From Desulfocicer vacuolatum DSM 3385 (GTDB lineage: Bacteria > Desulfobacterota > Desulfobacteria > Desulfobacterales > SURF-7): DNA of 14,713 nucleotides. The position numbers and the translations under genes are program-made. A model generated the notes under the pieces. That model was not told where the DNA came from and made no database searches. It saw nothing but the letters and a program-made list of their open reading frames with translations. Positions 1-7,134 of the stretch are shown here, piece by piece. Each line of letters begins with the position of its first letter. The stretch's first letter is position 1. The DNA is taken from the NCBI GenBank assembly GCA_945870015.1, contig CAMBQS010000044.1, positions 1-14,713 of the forward strand, given 5' to 3'.

Positions 1-645
1 GAAGAACAGCTCGGAAGTATCCTGACTGTGCCATCCCATTTTTTCAAGCTGCTTGCCTTTATCAAAACCAGGTGTTCCTGCTTCGATAACATACAGGGAG
101 AGTGCCTGATAGGGGTCCTGCACTGCTGGATCTTTGGCGGCTACGATAACAATATCACAAAGGATTCCGTTCGATATGAATGTTTTTGAACCGGAGATAA
201 TGATGTCATCGCCATCTTCTATGGCAGTTGTCTGGAGGGAAGATAAATCACTACCTGCGCCAGGTTCCGTCATGGCAACTGCGGTTACAATATCGCCGGA
301 AACGCATCCGGGAAGATATTTTCTTTTCAGTTCTTCTGATCCATATTCATCCAGATAGGGGACAACCACATCGCTATGAAGAGGAGCCGCAAGCCCGGTC
401 TGGCCTGTTGCAGCCATTTCTTCACAAACGATTGCCGAATAGAGAAAATCTTCTCCAAGACCACCGTACTCTTTGGAAATGTTTGTGCATAAAAATCCAT
501 TTTTCCCCATTTTATTCCAGATCTCTCTGGGAACGATATGATTTTTTTCCCATTGATCTGCATAGGGTTTTACTTCTTCTGCCAGAAAATTTCGAAGGCG
601 TTGTCTGAAGTCATTGTGTTTGTCTGTATAGTGTAAAATATCCAT
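1..645 (-). CDS. Acyl-CoA dehydrogenase, C-terminus cut off by window edge
   Basis: Reading leftward from the ATG at 645-643 gives 215 uninterrupted codons to the window edge. The protein begins MDILHYTDKHNDF. Residues about 8-118 match the all-helical N-terminal acyl-CoA dehydrogenase domain, including the EYGGLG motif at 59-64. Residues 125-133 (MTEPGAGSD) are the conserved FAD/substrate-contacting signature that opens the middle beta domain. The C-terminal domain with the catalytic base lies outside the window. The family oxidises acyl-CoA to 2-enoyl-CoA with FAD and normally passes electrons to ETF. An AGGAG ribosome-binding site lies at 656-660, 10 nt before the start. The gene follows the 679-1830 dehydrogenase with a 33-nt gap, so the two are probably co-transcribed and might form a heteromeric enzyme. 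The family is clear; the substrate is unknown. Confidence 0.93.
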   Translation of the reverse strand, partial: MDILHYTDKHNDFRQRLRNFLAEEVKPYADQWEKNHIVPREIWNKMGKNGFLCTNISKEYGGLGEDFLYSAIVCEEMAATGQTGLAAPLHSDVVVPYLDEYGSEELKRKYLPGCVSGDIVTAVAMTEPGAGSDLSSLQTTAIEDGDDIIISGSKTFISNGILCDIVIVAAKDPAVQDPYQALSLYVIEAGTPGFDKGKQLEKMGWHSQDTSELFF

Positions 646-678
646 GATCGTCTTTCTCCTAAACCCTCTTACCCCAAA

Positions 679-1830
679 CTATTTCAATTTTCCGATAGTT
701 GTATTAGCGATAATATCCTTTAATACGGTAAAGTTACCCTCTCGTATCTGTAATACCTTGGCATCACGATAGAAGTGTTCGATTTCGTATTCCGTCATAT
801 AACCATATCCACCCAGCAGTTGAACTGCTTCGTTGGTGACTTCCATTGCAGCATTGGTTGCCGCCATTTTGGTCAAGGCAGAAAATTTGGGATCTAATTT
901 GCCGTTGTCGAATCTCTGTGCAGACTCATAGGTCAGCAGTTTTGCGGACTCGATTTTAATACACATATCCGCTATTTTATGTCTTACGGATTGAAATGCT
1001 GCAATCGGTCTGCTGAATTGTTCTCTTCCTTTAATGTAATCCAGTGCTCGTTCATAAGCGCCTTGAGCTGTTCCGATTGCCTGGGCTGCATATAGGATCC
1101 TGCTTTCGGTAAAAAATTTTTGGACATTGTCATATCCTTTTCCTTCTTCACCGATCAGATTGGTTAACGGAACTTTTACATTATCAAATTGCAGATCCGA
1201 CATACTCATCATATTGGTACCGAGTTTGGTACCCTGATCAGCAGTTGACAGACCTTCTGTTTCAGTGTCTACCAGGATCAGACTGGTTCCATTTGTCGGG
1301 ATGGATGCATTGGGGTCGGTCTGACAAAGAACAATAAAAAAGTCTGCGGAACCGCCATTCAGAACAAAAGTTTTCTTCCCGTTGATCACGAAGGAATCAC
1401 CTTTCTTTACCGCGGTTGTGGAAATGCGGGAAAGGTCACTATTTGAATCCGGCTCGATAAATGCTCCTCCGGAAAGAGATTCCCCTTCGGCAATTTTGGG
1501 AAGATATTTGTTTTTCAACTCATCGCTGCCAAACCGAAGGATACACTCAGATGCATATCCGGCCATGGTAATGGTAATTCCCATACTGGAATCTTTCCGG
1601 CAGAGCTCTTCAGCAATAATAACATTTTCAAATATTCCCAGGTTCGCACCTGAAAACTTTTCCGGAAAGTGGATACCAATAAATCCTAATTCAGCAGCCT
1701 TTTTCCAGGTTTGTATGGGATATTCCCGATTTTTTTCAAAATCCTGGATCTGTTCCTTGTCGAATTCTCCTTTTGCAAATGCTTTGACGGCTTTCTGAAT
1801 CTGTTTTTGTGATTTATCAAATTCAAACAT
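679..1830 (-). CDS. Acyl-CoA dehydrogenase
   Basis: This 383-residue protein has the normal length for the soluble acyl-CoA dehydrogenase family. It would catalyse FAD-dependent alpha,beta-desaturation of an acyl-CoA in the cytoplasm. The N-terminal helical domain contains HFPEKFSGANLG, matching the usual PExxGG(L/M)G region. The middle domain opens with GAFIEPDSNSDL, a variant of the usual A(x)TEPxAGSD signature in which Thr is replaced by Ile. The C-terminal domain has the LLGGYGY motif and YRDAKVLQIREG, in which Glu364 sits at the position of the catalytic base of medium-chain enzymes (IYEG). The start is supported by CTCCT at 1840-1844, which reads AGGAG on this strand and lies 9 nt upstream. 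It sits between the TetR gene (97-nt gap) and a second acyl-CoA dehydrogenase (33-nt gap). Substrate unknown. Confidence 0.95.
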   Translation of the reverse strand: MFEFDKSQKQIQKAVKAFAKGEFDKEQIQDFEKNREYPIQTWKKAAELGFIGIHFPEKFSGANLGIFENVIIAEELCRKDSSMGITITMAGYASECILRFGSDELKNKYLPKIAEGESLSGGAFIEPDSNSDLSRISTTAVKKGDSFVINGKKTFVLNGGSADFFIVLCQTDPNASIPTNGTSLILVDTETEGLSTADQGTKLGTNMMSMSDLQFDNVKVPLTNLIGEEGKGYDNVQKFFTESRILYAAQAIGTAQGAYERALDYIKGREQFSRPIAAFQSVRHKIADMCIKIESAKLLTYESAQRFDNGKLDPKFSALTKMAATNAAMEVTNEAVQLLGGYGYMTEYEIEHFYRDAKVLQIREGNFTVLKDIIANTTIGKLK

Positions 1831-1852
1831 ATTGTCTTACTCCTGAACCGTT

Positions 1853-1877
1853 GCCTTCCCTTTGGGAAGTTTTTTTG
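1853..1877 (+). terminator. Terminator-like hairpin facing the + strand
   Basis: CTTCCC (1855-1860), a TTT loop and GGGAAG (1864-1869) form a 6-bp stem followed directly by seven T residues (1870-1876). This is the form of a short intrinsic terminator for rightward transcription. Both flanking genes run leftward, so it would stop only antisense transcripts, and in the leftward direction the T-run comes before the stem. The stem is short and chance is possible. Confidence 0.3.
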
Positions 1878-1927
1878 CTTTTGTTATTGCTGCATTGTTT
1901 GGGTATAACACCAACTTTTTTTAACGT

Positions 1928-2563
1928 TTATATTGCTTTTTTATCCTGAACAAATGCAGGGATCAGAATAAAATTTAAAGTTTCTTTTACAACATTCAAA
2001 TAATCCTGGGACTCTGCACCTATGATTGGGCTTAAATATTTTTTACCGGCAATAAAATTAAACAGAGACAGCATGACCGCCATCACTCTGGCCTTAGCCT
2101 GTTTGGTAATTTTATCCTTATCCATGGCAAGACCCATTGAAATTGCAATTCCGGTAATGATATCGATAAAGTGGAATTCGACGATATCTTTTCCTTTGGG
2201 TTTGGTAAAATAGTTTAATAGAATCAGATTGGTAATTTCTGAATTTTTAAAAAGGTAATCGCAGGATTCGTTAATTGCAATTTCGAGGCGGCTGGGAAGA
2301 GGCTTTCCATGGATGATTTTTTCAATCCGTTTCAACTCTTGTTTCAGTTCTTCCTGGGTATTCAGAAGTACTGCATTGTAAAGATCAGCTTTTTCGCCCC
2401 AATGATAGTACAGTGTAGAAATATCGATACCCACGGTGTTGGCGATCATCCGGGTGGTCGTGCCTGAAAAACCGTTTTTACTGAAGATTTTACGTGCGGA
2501 AGTCAGTATTTTGGCTTTCATTGAGCTTGGATCGCGCCGGGCCTTTTCAAGGGGTGTCGCCAT
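1928..2563 (-). CDS. TetR/AcrR-family transcriptional regulator
   Basis: This 211-residue protein has the typical TetR length and layout. Residues about 16-62 form the N-terminal DNA-binding domain: helix 1 is KAKILTSARKIFSKNGF, then TTTRMIANTVGIDISTLYYHW (35-55) is the helix-turn-helix with the signature LYYHWGEK end. The remaining ~150 residues are a divergent helical ligand-binding domain, as is normal for this family. It leads the leftward acyl-CoA dehydrogenase operon and is transcribed away from a shared intergenic region. Relatives in such contexts are usually repressors released by acyl-CoAs or related ligands; that role is inferred here. A plausible target is the palindrome over the promoter at 7067-7114. 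The ribosome-binding site is weak (GGGAAAAGG-like). A start at Met15 is possible, but the first Met is kept because the stretch before helix 1 fits the family. Confidence 0.93.
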   Translation of the reverse strand: MATPLEKARRDPSSMKAKILTSARKIFSKNGFSGTTTRMIANTVGIDISTLYYHWGEKADLYNAVLLNTQEELKQELKRIEKIIHGKPLPSRLEIAINESCDYLFKNSEITNLILLNYFTKPKGKDIVEFHFIDIITGIAISMGLAMDKDKITKQAKARVMAVMLSLFNFIAGKKYLSPIIGAESQDYLNVVKETLNFILIPAFVQDKKAI

Positions 2564-2607
2564 AAAGTATCGCCTTTTCCCATCAATTCTATCCCAAAAA
2601 TTGTTTG

Positions 2608-2619
2608 CATCAATTGATG
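2608..2619. promoter_or_regulatory. Perfect palindrome at predicted TetR start site
   Basis: CATCAATTGATG is a perfect 12-bp inverted repeat that coincides with the predicted transcription start of the leftward operon. Its placement would let a bound repressor block initiation, so it is a candidate autoregulatory operator. It does not resemble the ACCGACC-type palindrome near 7093, which weakens the idea that one protein binds both. Confidence 0.3.
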
Positions 2620-2624
2620 GAGAG

Positions 2625-2651
2625 ATTAGACAATCTATCCTTTGTTGTCAA
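2625..2651 (-). promoter_or_regulatory. Candidate sigma70 promoter of the TetR operon
   Basis: On the minus strand, a perfect -35 TTGACA (complement of 2646-2651) is followed after 15 nt by TCTAAT (complement of 2625-2630), five of six matches to the -10 consensus. The start site would fall near 2618, inside the palindrome CATCAATTGATG (2608-2619) and about 55 nt before the TetR start codon. The 15-nt spacer is at the short end. A 17-nt alternative uses the poorer TAATCT. Confidence 0.5.
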
Positions 2652-2836
2652 GTATAATCTGATGTCCAAGATTTTTTTCATCCGGTTAGGAGCTTTTTCC
2701 CATTACTGAATATTTAACATATCGATATTTAAAGGTTGTTTTCTTCAGAAAATTTGGTACAATGTCTGATAAAATCAAATTGCAGAAAACCTATCTAACT
2801 TGGAATATAAGACATTTAAAAATAAGGAAGAATGAT

Positions 2837-4654
2837 ATGATGAAAAGAAAGTTTTTTCTGGCTTTTTGTTTGATCATACTAATGGCAAGAACGGTAAGTG
2901 CAGAAACATATAATGGCGTGGAAATTGAGAGTGCTACAAGCTTTGCGGATAGCATTGTAGATTACACAGCAGGAAAAAACGTTGGCGTGCCTTACAATGA
3001 TGCTACTGCCGCTCTTGGAACTCCCAATTTTACCGATAATCACAACTTGCCGGGATATCAGGTTGCACCGTTTCCATCGGTCAGCCTCGGCGATGCCGGA
3101 AGTCTTATCCTTCGGTTCAACAATAATTTTTTAACCACTTCTGGAGACAGCGAGATTGATCTCTGGTTTTTTGAGGTAGGAGACCAAATTGAGTCAACCG
3201 AAATTTCTATCAGCAAAGACGGAACAAGTTGGGTATCGGTGGATTCGATTGGAGGATCAACTTCTGGTATTGATATTGACGCTTATCTGGATTCAGGAGT
3301 GGAGCTTGGGGGCAAATATTATTATGTTAAAATGACAGACCTTAATGAGCGGAAATCTGAGCAACCTTATGCAGGAGCTGACATTGATTCGGTTGCCGCG
3401 CTGAGTAATGCGGCTAATCCGATTGCTATATCCGGTCCGGATCAAACAGTCGCTCAGGGTGATGTCGTCACGTTAGATGCGATGGCATCTTATGATCCGG
3501 ATGGTTTTTTAATTACATACTTATGGACACAAGTCCCAGGTACTGATGAAGTGACATTATCAAACAAAACGAATGTACAGGCAACATTTATAGCGCCGAC
3601 AGTTGCTCCAGGTGGACAGTCTCTTGTATTCAGGATTACTGTAACGGATTCCGATGGATTGCAGTCTTCAGCAGATACCATCGTCACAGTTATTGGAAGT
3701 TCCGAAAATCAACCCCCGGTTGCCAATGCTGGTCCAGATCAGAAAGGTATTGTTCAAGGTAGTATTGTTTATCTAAACGGCTTCAATTCATACGATCCCG
3801 AAGCTGCTGCGATTCAATCTTACCAATGGGTACAGGTGTCTGGAGCCTCCGTTAGTTTATCAAATTCATCGATAGCAAATCCAACTTTCACGGCTCCATT
3901 TCTTGGCTCCAATGGAGATACGCTGGTTTTTGAGTTAACTATTTCAGACGATAATGATTTGTTGGGTATGGATCAATGTATGGTTACTATTACTTCACCA
4001 CCTGTGGCTGATGCCGGAGATGATCAATCGGCTAGACCCGGCGATACGGTTATCCTTGATGGTTCCGGTTCTTCAGACCCGGATGCAAACATGGGAGATC
4101 AGATAAGTTATCACTGGAGACAACTATCTGGTACCGTCGTTAGTCTCTCTAGTTTTTCAGAAAGCATACCTTCATTCACAGTACCTGCGACGATATCTAT
4201 TGATGAAACGATGTCTTTTGAGCTTACCGTTAAAGATTTCGCAGGGCGTAGCGACCCTGATACATGTATCATAAATGTGGCAACGGGCACCAATAGACCG
4301 CCGACAGCAAATGCTGGCCCGGCAACAACCACAATGGTTCAAGGGGCAACCATAGATCTGGATGGATCGAGTTCCAGTGATCCGGACGGAGATGCTATCA
4401 CCTATTGGTGGACACAAAAAACAGGGCCTCCACTGACATTTTCAGATCCCTTGGCCATGCAACCGTCTGTTACCTCATCAGCGGTTACGGCTGATGAAGT
4501 TGTAGTTGTCGAATTGACGGTTACAGATACCAGCGGACTTCAGGGAACAGATCAAATCAGCATTGCCATAGACGATACCGGGGCAACGGTGGAGGCAGCA
4601 ACAACCGATAGCGGTGATGGAGGAGGTTGTTTTCTTTCTCATGTAACGAAATAA
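2837..4654 (+). CDS. Secreted multi-PKD-domain surface protein
   Basis: The start is set at ATG 2837 (MMKRKFF), because AAGGAAG lies 6 nt upstream and the residues that follow form a signal peptide: positively charged MMKRK, hydrophobic core FFLAFCLIILM, cleavage after VSA (about residue 22). An in-frame ATG at 2762 would only add 25 charged residues. The 605-residue protein has an N-terminal domain (about 23-192; ALGTP, GDAGSLILRF, DLWFFEVG, TSGIDIDAY, GADIDSVAA) like the conserved beta-rich domain seen next to PKD repeats in bacterial surface proteins. Four PKD-like Ig-fold domains follow (about 194-289, 290-385, 388-485, 487-581), each with a PPxAxAGPDQ-type start, SxDPDG and YxWxQ. The tail ends GDGGGCFLSHVTK; a GGGCF motif often ends such proteins, but here only eight residues follow it. 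It is probably an extracellular or envelope binding/adhesion protein with no evident catalytic residues. No link to the acyl-CoA genes is visible. Confidence 0.9.
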   Translation: MMKRKFFLAFCLIILMARTVSAETYNGVEIESATSFADSIVDYTAGKNVGVPYNDATAALGTPNFTDNHNLPGYQVAPFPSVSLGDAGSLILRFNNNFLTTSGDSEIDLWFFEVGDQIESTEISISKDGTSWVSVDSIGGSTSGIDIDAYLDSGVELGGKYYYVKMTDLNERKSEQPYAGADIDSVAALSNAANPIAISGPDQTVAQGDVVTLDAMASYDPDGFLITYLWTQVPGTDEVTLSNKTNVQATFIAPTVAPGGQSLVFRITVTDSDGLQSSADTIVTVIGSSENQPPVANAGPDQKGIVQGSIVYLNGFNSYDPEAAAIQSYQWVQVSGASVSLSNSSIANPTFTAPFLGSNGDTLVFELTISDDNDLLGMDQCMVTITSPPVADAGDDQSARPGDTVILDGSGSSDPDANMGDQISYHWRQLSGTVVSLSSFSESIPSFTVPATISIDETMSFELTVKDFAGRSDPDTCIINVATGTNRPPTANAGPATTTMVQGATIDLDGSSSSDPDGDAITYWWTQKTGPPLTFSDPLAMQPSVTSSAVTADEVVVVELTVTDTSGLQGTDQISIAIDDTGATVEAATTDSGDGGGCFLSHVTK

Positions 4655-4664
4655 TTTTATGTTG

Positions 4665-4738
4665 GACCCGGGTTTTAATTTCAGCGATGATGATTCCATC
4701 CATCAATCATCATCGCTGTTCAATAAAAGATCCGGGCA
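4665..4738. repeat. Hairpin downstream of the PKD gene
   Basis: CAGCGATGATGATT (4682-4695) and AATCATCATCGCTG (4705-4718) are a perfect 14-bp inverted repeat around a 9-nt loop. Weaker outer pairing (CCCGG and TTTTA against TAAAA and CCGGG) extends it to about 4665-4738. It begins about 10 nt after the PKD stop codon. It has no T-run, so it could be a 3'-end-stabilising or weak termination structure rather than a standard intrinsic terminator. Confidence 0.6.
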
Positions 4739-4835
4739 ATCCCTCCTTAATTTAAGAAACGTGCGGTTTTTTCGTAAGATATTTCGATTCATTTCCATTC
4801 GTCACAAAGTGATGGCTGTTTTTTCTCTTGTAAGA

Positions 4836-4864
4836 CGTTCTGTTTTTTTATTCTAAACAGAACG
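4836..4864. promoter_or_regulatory. Hairpin in the fapA-like gene leader
   Basis: CGTTCTGTTT (4836-4845) and AAACAGAACG (4855-4864) are a perfect 10-bp inverted repeat with a 9-nt loop. It sits about 35 nt before the GTG start of the fapA-like gene and about 25 nt before its ribosome-binding site. T-rich stretches in the loop and downstream make it resemble an attenuator or a terminator of upstream transcription, but it is equally compatible with a protein-binding palindrome. No known riboswitch motif was recognised in 4655-4898. Confidence 0.45.
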
Positions 4865-4898
4865 CTGGTAATTCTCTCTTTTTATTTGGAGAAACGAA

Positions 4899-7070
4899 GT
4901 GATTGAAAAAATAAACCGGTATGATCAAATTTTAACAAAAATTGCATTCGCAAATAAATTGATCGATAAAGCAAATCTCGCAAAGGCATACTCAATCCAG
5001 AAGAAACTTGAAAAATCTGGAGATAAAGTTGCCATTGATGAAATATTTTTAAAATATAAGATGATACCAGCGGCCACAATAAAGGATCTTCAAACTGCGA
5101 CCAAAAGGAGCATCGGTAAAGGTTTTGGATCAAGGGCGGTAAAAAAAGGGTTTGTTACGAAGAGTCAGATTGAAGCAGCATTGGATCTGCAGGCAAAAGA
5201 ATTTCAAAAAATACACTCTTGCAGATTTATTGGAGAGATCATGGTTGGCCAGGGAATGATTACAGAGGAGCAGCGTCAAGTTATTTTAAAAGAAATGGAT
5301 CTTATTGAAAAGAAAGAACCAGATCCGCTGCCATCCGGGGTTTTAGGAGCTGGCGTCGAAGGTCATCCAAAACAGATAGATAATGGATCAAGAAAGGAAG
5401 CTTTCCGGAAGGAGGATACTTTTAAAGAGAAAATTATTGAGGAAGGCAAACAGGTAGCTTTGGATAGCAAGAATAAGAAAGGACAAATTCAGTTAGTTGT
5501 TTCGGAGAATAAACTAGAGGCGAAAATCATTGTAAAGGGCGATCTGTCAACACCTTTTACCATGGAAGAAGTTGATGATTTATTAGAAGATGCCGGAATC
5601 AATTATGAACTGGTTGATGGAACAAAAGTAGAAGCATTTTTAAAGGCAATGTCAAATGAAAATAATGAACTGGTTGTTGCAAAAGGGCAGAAACCAATAT
5701 CAGGAAAAGACGCAGCCATACAATATTTTTTTAATACGAACTACCTGAGCGCTGGTCGCATAAACGAAGATGGAACAATTGATTATAAGGATAGAGGTGT
5801 TGTTCCGCATGTGAATGCCGGTGATTTGATTGCAGAGAAAATTCCAGCGCAGGAGGGCAAGGATGGTTTTGATATTTATGGACGATCGATTTCAGTCCCC
5901 GCACCAGAGGATAAAAATTTAACATTCGATTCCGGGGTTGAGTTATCTAAAGATGGTTTAAAAGCTTTTGCAAATATTGAGGGGCAACCCAATGTGACGG
6001 TTACCGGCAAGCTTTCTGTTTTTGACGAATTCAATGTCAAAGGCGATGTGGATTATCGTACCGGAAATATAGAATTTGATGGGAACATCAATGTGGATGG
6101 TGTGGTTAAAGACGGATTCAGCGTCAGAGGCGGTAATCTCACAGCAAAGGAGATTCAAAAAGCAGAGATTCACTTAAAGGGGAACCTGACGGTGAATGGA
6201 GGGATTTTCGGGGCGGTCATTCAGACGGAAGGCCAGGTAATCTCTAAATACGTTACAGATGCCAATATCAAGTCATATGGGGATGTTGTTGTGGATAAGG
6301 AGATTCTCAATTCCAAGGTACGAACAAGTGGTAAATGTTTGATTGAGCGGGGAAAAATAATTTCCTCTTTGGTCACGGCAAAAGAAGGCATTGAAGCAAA
6401 AGAAATAGGCACGGATGTTTCTTCTCCTTGTACAATCAAGGTTGGTCTGGATGAGCATATCAGAAAAGTGATTCAGGGTTTTGATTTTAAGATCCAACAA
6501 AGAAAAGCGGAGATAGAGAAGGAACAGGCACATTATGAAAAACTTCTTGAAGAACAGAGAAAACTGCATGAAAAACTGTCTGGATTTGCACAGGCCCAGG
6601 ATCGAGCTCAATCTTTTGAAAAATCATTATCAGCGAAAATGAAAGAAGCAGAGAAACAAAAAATGGACGTTGAGATATCGAAGATAAATGTTGTAATCGA
6701 AAAGATCCGGGAAAAATCAAAAGAAATTGAAAAAGAGATCGGAGATGTATTTTCGGAACAGGAACGTATTGTGGAAGATATCTCGATATCCATGACGAAA
6801 ATTGAAAATGGTATTACTGAAATTGAGAAAACGAGTAAAGAGAAAAGAGATGTCGTTGAATGGTCAAAAAAAGATGCTGGAAATCCTGTGATAGTTGTAA
6901 AGGGATCAATTTATAATGGCACGAAAATTTTTGGACCGCATTCCATTGCCACGCTGAATGAGACAGAAAAAAATGTTATGATTAGGGAGGTGCAATATGG
7001 TGAAATTGAAAAGAAATGGAAAATCGAAATTTTAAAAGGGTCTGGAGCTTCAGCATTTAAAAAAGCTTGA
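4899..7070 (+). CDS. FapA / DUF342-family protein with N-terminal GspE-N-like segment and coiled coil
   Basis: This 723-residue protein starts at GTG 4899, with GGAG at 4888-4891 in good spacing; the nearby ATG at 4921 is out of frame. Residues about 10-135 contain helical repeats such as GSRAVKKGFVTKSQIEAAL and GEIMVGQGMITEEQRQVI, which resemble the small helical N-domain of GspE/PilB-type ATPases. Residues about 193-515 are the FapA (flagellar assembly protein A, DUF342) domain, with DYKDRGVVPHVNAGD, GKDGFDIYGR and a long run of beta-solenoid-like repeats (GNIEFDGNINVDG, AEIHLKGNLTVNGGI, IKSYGDVVVDKEI). Residues about 520-650 are a charged coiled coil rich in E, K and Q, and a short beta-rich domain (IVVKGSIYNGTKI) closes the protein. 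FapA-family proteins are linked to cell-envelope or polar assembly in some bacteria; the biochemical role is not settled. No flagellar gene is nearby. Its TGA stop lies within the -35 box of the next promoter. Confidence 0.88.
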   Translation: MIEKINRYDQILTKIAFANKLIDKANLAKAYSIQKKLEKSGDKVAIDEIFLKYKMIPAATIKDLQTATKRSIGKGFGSRAVKKGFVTKSQIEAALDLQAKEFQKIHSCRFIGEIMVGQGMITEEQRQVILKEMDLIEKKEPDPLPSGVLGAGVEGHPKQIDNGSRKEAFRKEDTFKEKIIEEGKQVALDSKNKKGQIQLVVSENKLEAKIIVKGDLSTPFTMEEVDDLLEDAGINYELVDGTKVEAFLKAMSNENNELVVAKGQKPISGKDAAIQYFFNTNYLSAGRINEDGTIDYKDRGVVPHVNAGDLIAEKIPAQEGKDGFDIYGRSISVPAPEDKNLTFDSGVELSKDGLKAFANIEGQPNVTVTGKLSVFDEFNVKGDVDYRTGNIEFDGNINVDGVVKDGFSVRGGNLTAKEIQKAEIHLKGNLTVNGGIFGAVIQTEGQVISKYVTDANIKSYGDVVVDKEILNSKVRTSGKCLIERGKIISSLVTAKEGIEAKEIGTDVSSPCTIKVGLDEHIRKVIQGFDFKIQQRKAEIEKEQAHYEKLLEEQRKLHEKLSGFAQAQDRAQSFEKSLSAKMKEAEKQKMDVEISKINVVIEKIREKSKEIEKEIGDVFSEQERIVEDISISMTKIENGITEIEKTSKEKRDVVEWSKKDAGNPVIVVKGSIYNGTKIFGPHSIATLNETEKNVMIREVQYGEIEKKWKIEILKGSGASAFKKA

Positions 7071-7095
7071 CAGTATAAAAAAATTTGAATATAAA
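7067..7095 (+). promoter_or_regulatory. Strong sigma70-like promoter of the SCP2-DUF2148-ligase operon
   Basis: TTGACA (7067-7072) is a perfect -35 box and TATAAA (7090-7095) is a five-of-six -10 box, separated by an optimal 17 nt. The spacer is A/T-rich. The TGA stop codon of the preceding gene lies inside the -35 box. The predicted start near 7102 gives a leader of about 310 nt before the SCP2 start codon. A palindrome (7093-7114) overlaps the -10 box and the start site. Confidence 0.72.
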
Positions 7096-7134
7096 CCGAC
7101 CAATCGTCCGGTTTTTAATCCGTTTGGTCGGAAA
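7093..7134. promoter_or_regulatory. Candidate TetR-type operator, two sites
   Basis: Site A (7093-7114) has inverted arms AAACCG and CGGTTT and contains ACCGACC (7095-7101), which resembles the ACCGACC/GGTCGGT half-sites bound by many TetR-family repressors of fatty-acid genes. Site B (7123-7134) contains TTTGGTCGGAAA. CCGACCAA (7096-7103) and TTGGTCGG (7124-7131) are a perfect 8-bp inverted pair across the two sites. Site A covers the end of the -10 box and the predicted +1, where a bound repressor would block transcription. The TetR protein encoded at 1928-2563 is the only regulator in the window and the natural candidate. Confidence 0.6.

Larger units (their letters stand above)
2564..2836. 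promoter_or_regulatory. Divergent intergenic regulatory region
   Basis: These 273 bp separate the leftward TetR operon from the rightward PKD gene. They hold no convincing ORF apart from an in-frame upstream extension of the PKD gene. Visible elements are a leftward TTGACA promoter (2625-2651), a perfect 12-bp palindrome CATCAATTGATG (2608-2619), a TATAAT box on the + strand (2653-2658) without a well-spaced -35, a perfect 10-bp palindrome ATATCGATAT (2719-2728), and a possible rightward promoter TTGTTT-16 nt-TACAAT (2736-2763). The palindrome nearest the TetR start is a candidate autoregulatory site. Confidence 0.55.

Noticed and set aside
228..608. 126-codon rightward ORF opposite the partial acyl-CoA dehydrogenase
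   Set aside because: It is antisense to a clear acyl-CoA dehydrogenase reading frame, has arginine/histidine-rich low-similarity content and no ribosome-binding site.
2762..2836. Upstream ATG that would extend the PKD protein by 25 residues
   Set aside because: It would place charged residues before a well-formed signal peptide, and the AAGGAAG site fits the ATG at 2837 instead.
4659..4856. 65-codon ORF between the PKD and fapA-like genes
   Set aside because: It runs through the 4682-4718 hairpin, has no recognisable domain and no good ribosome-binding site; the sequence is better explained as a structured intergenic region.
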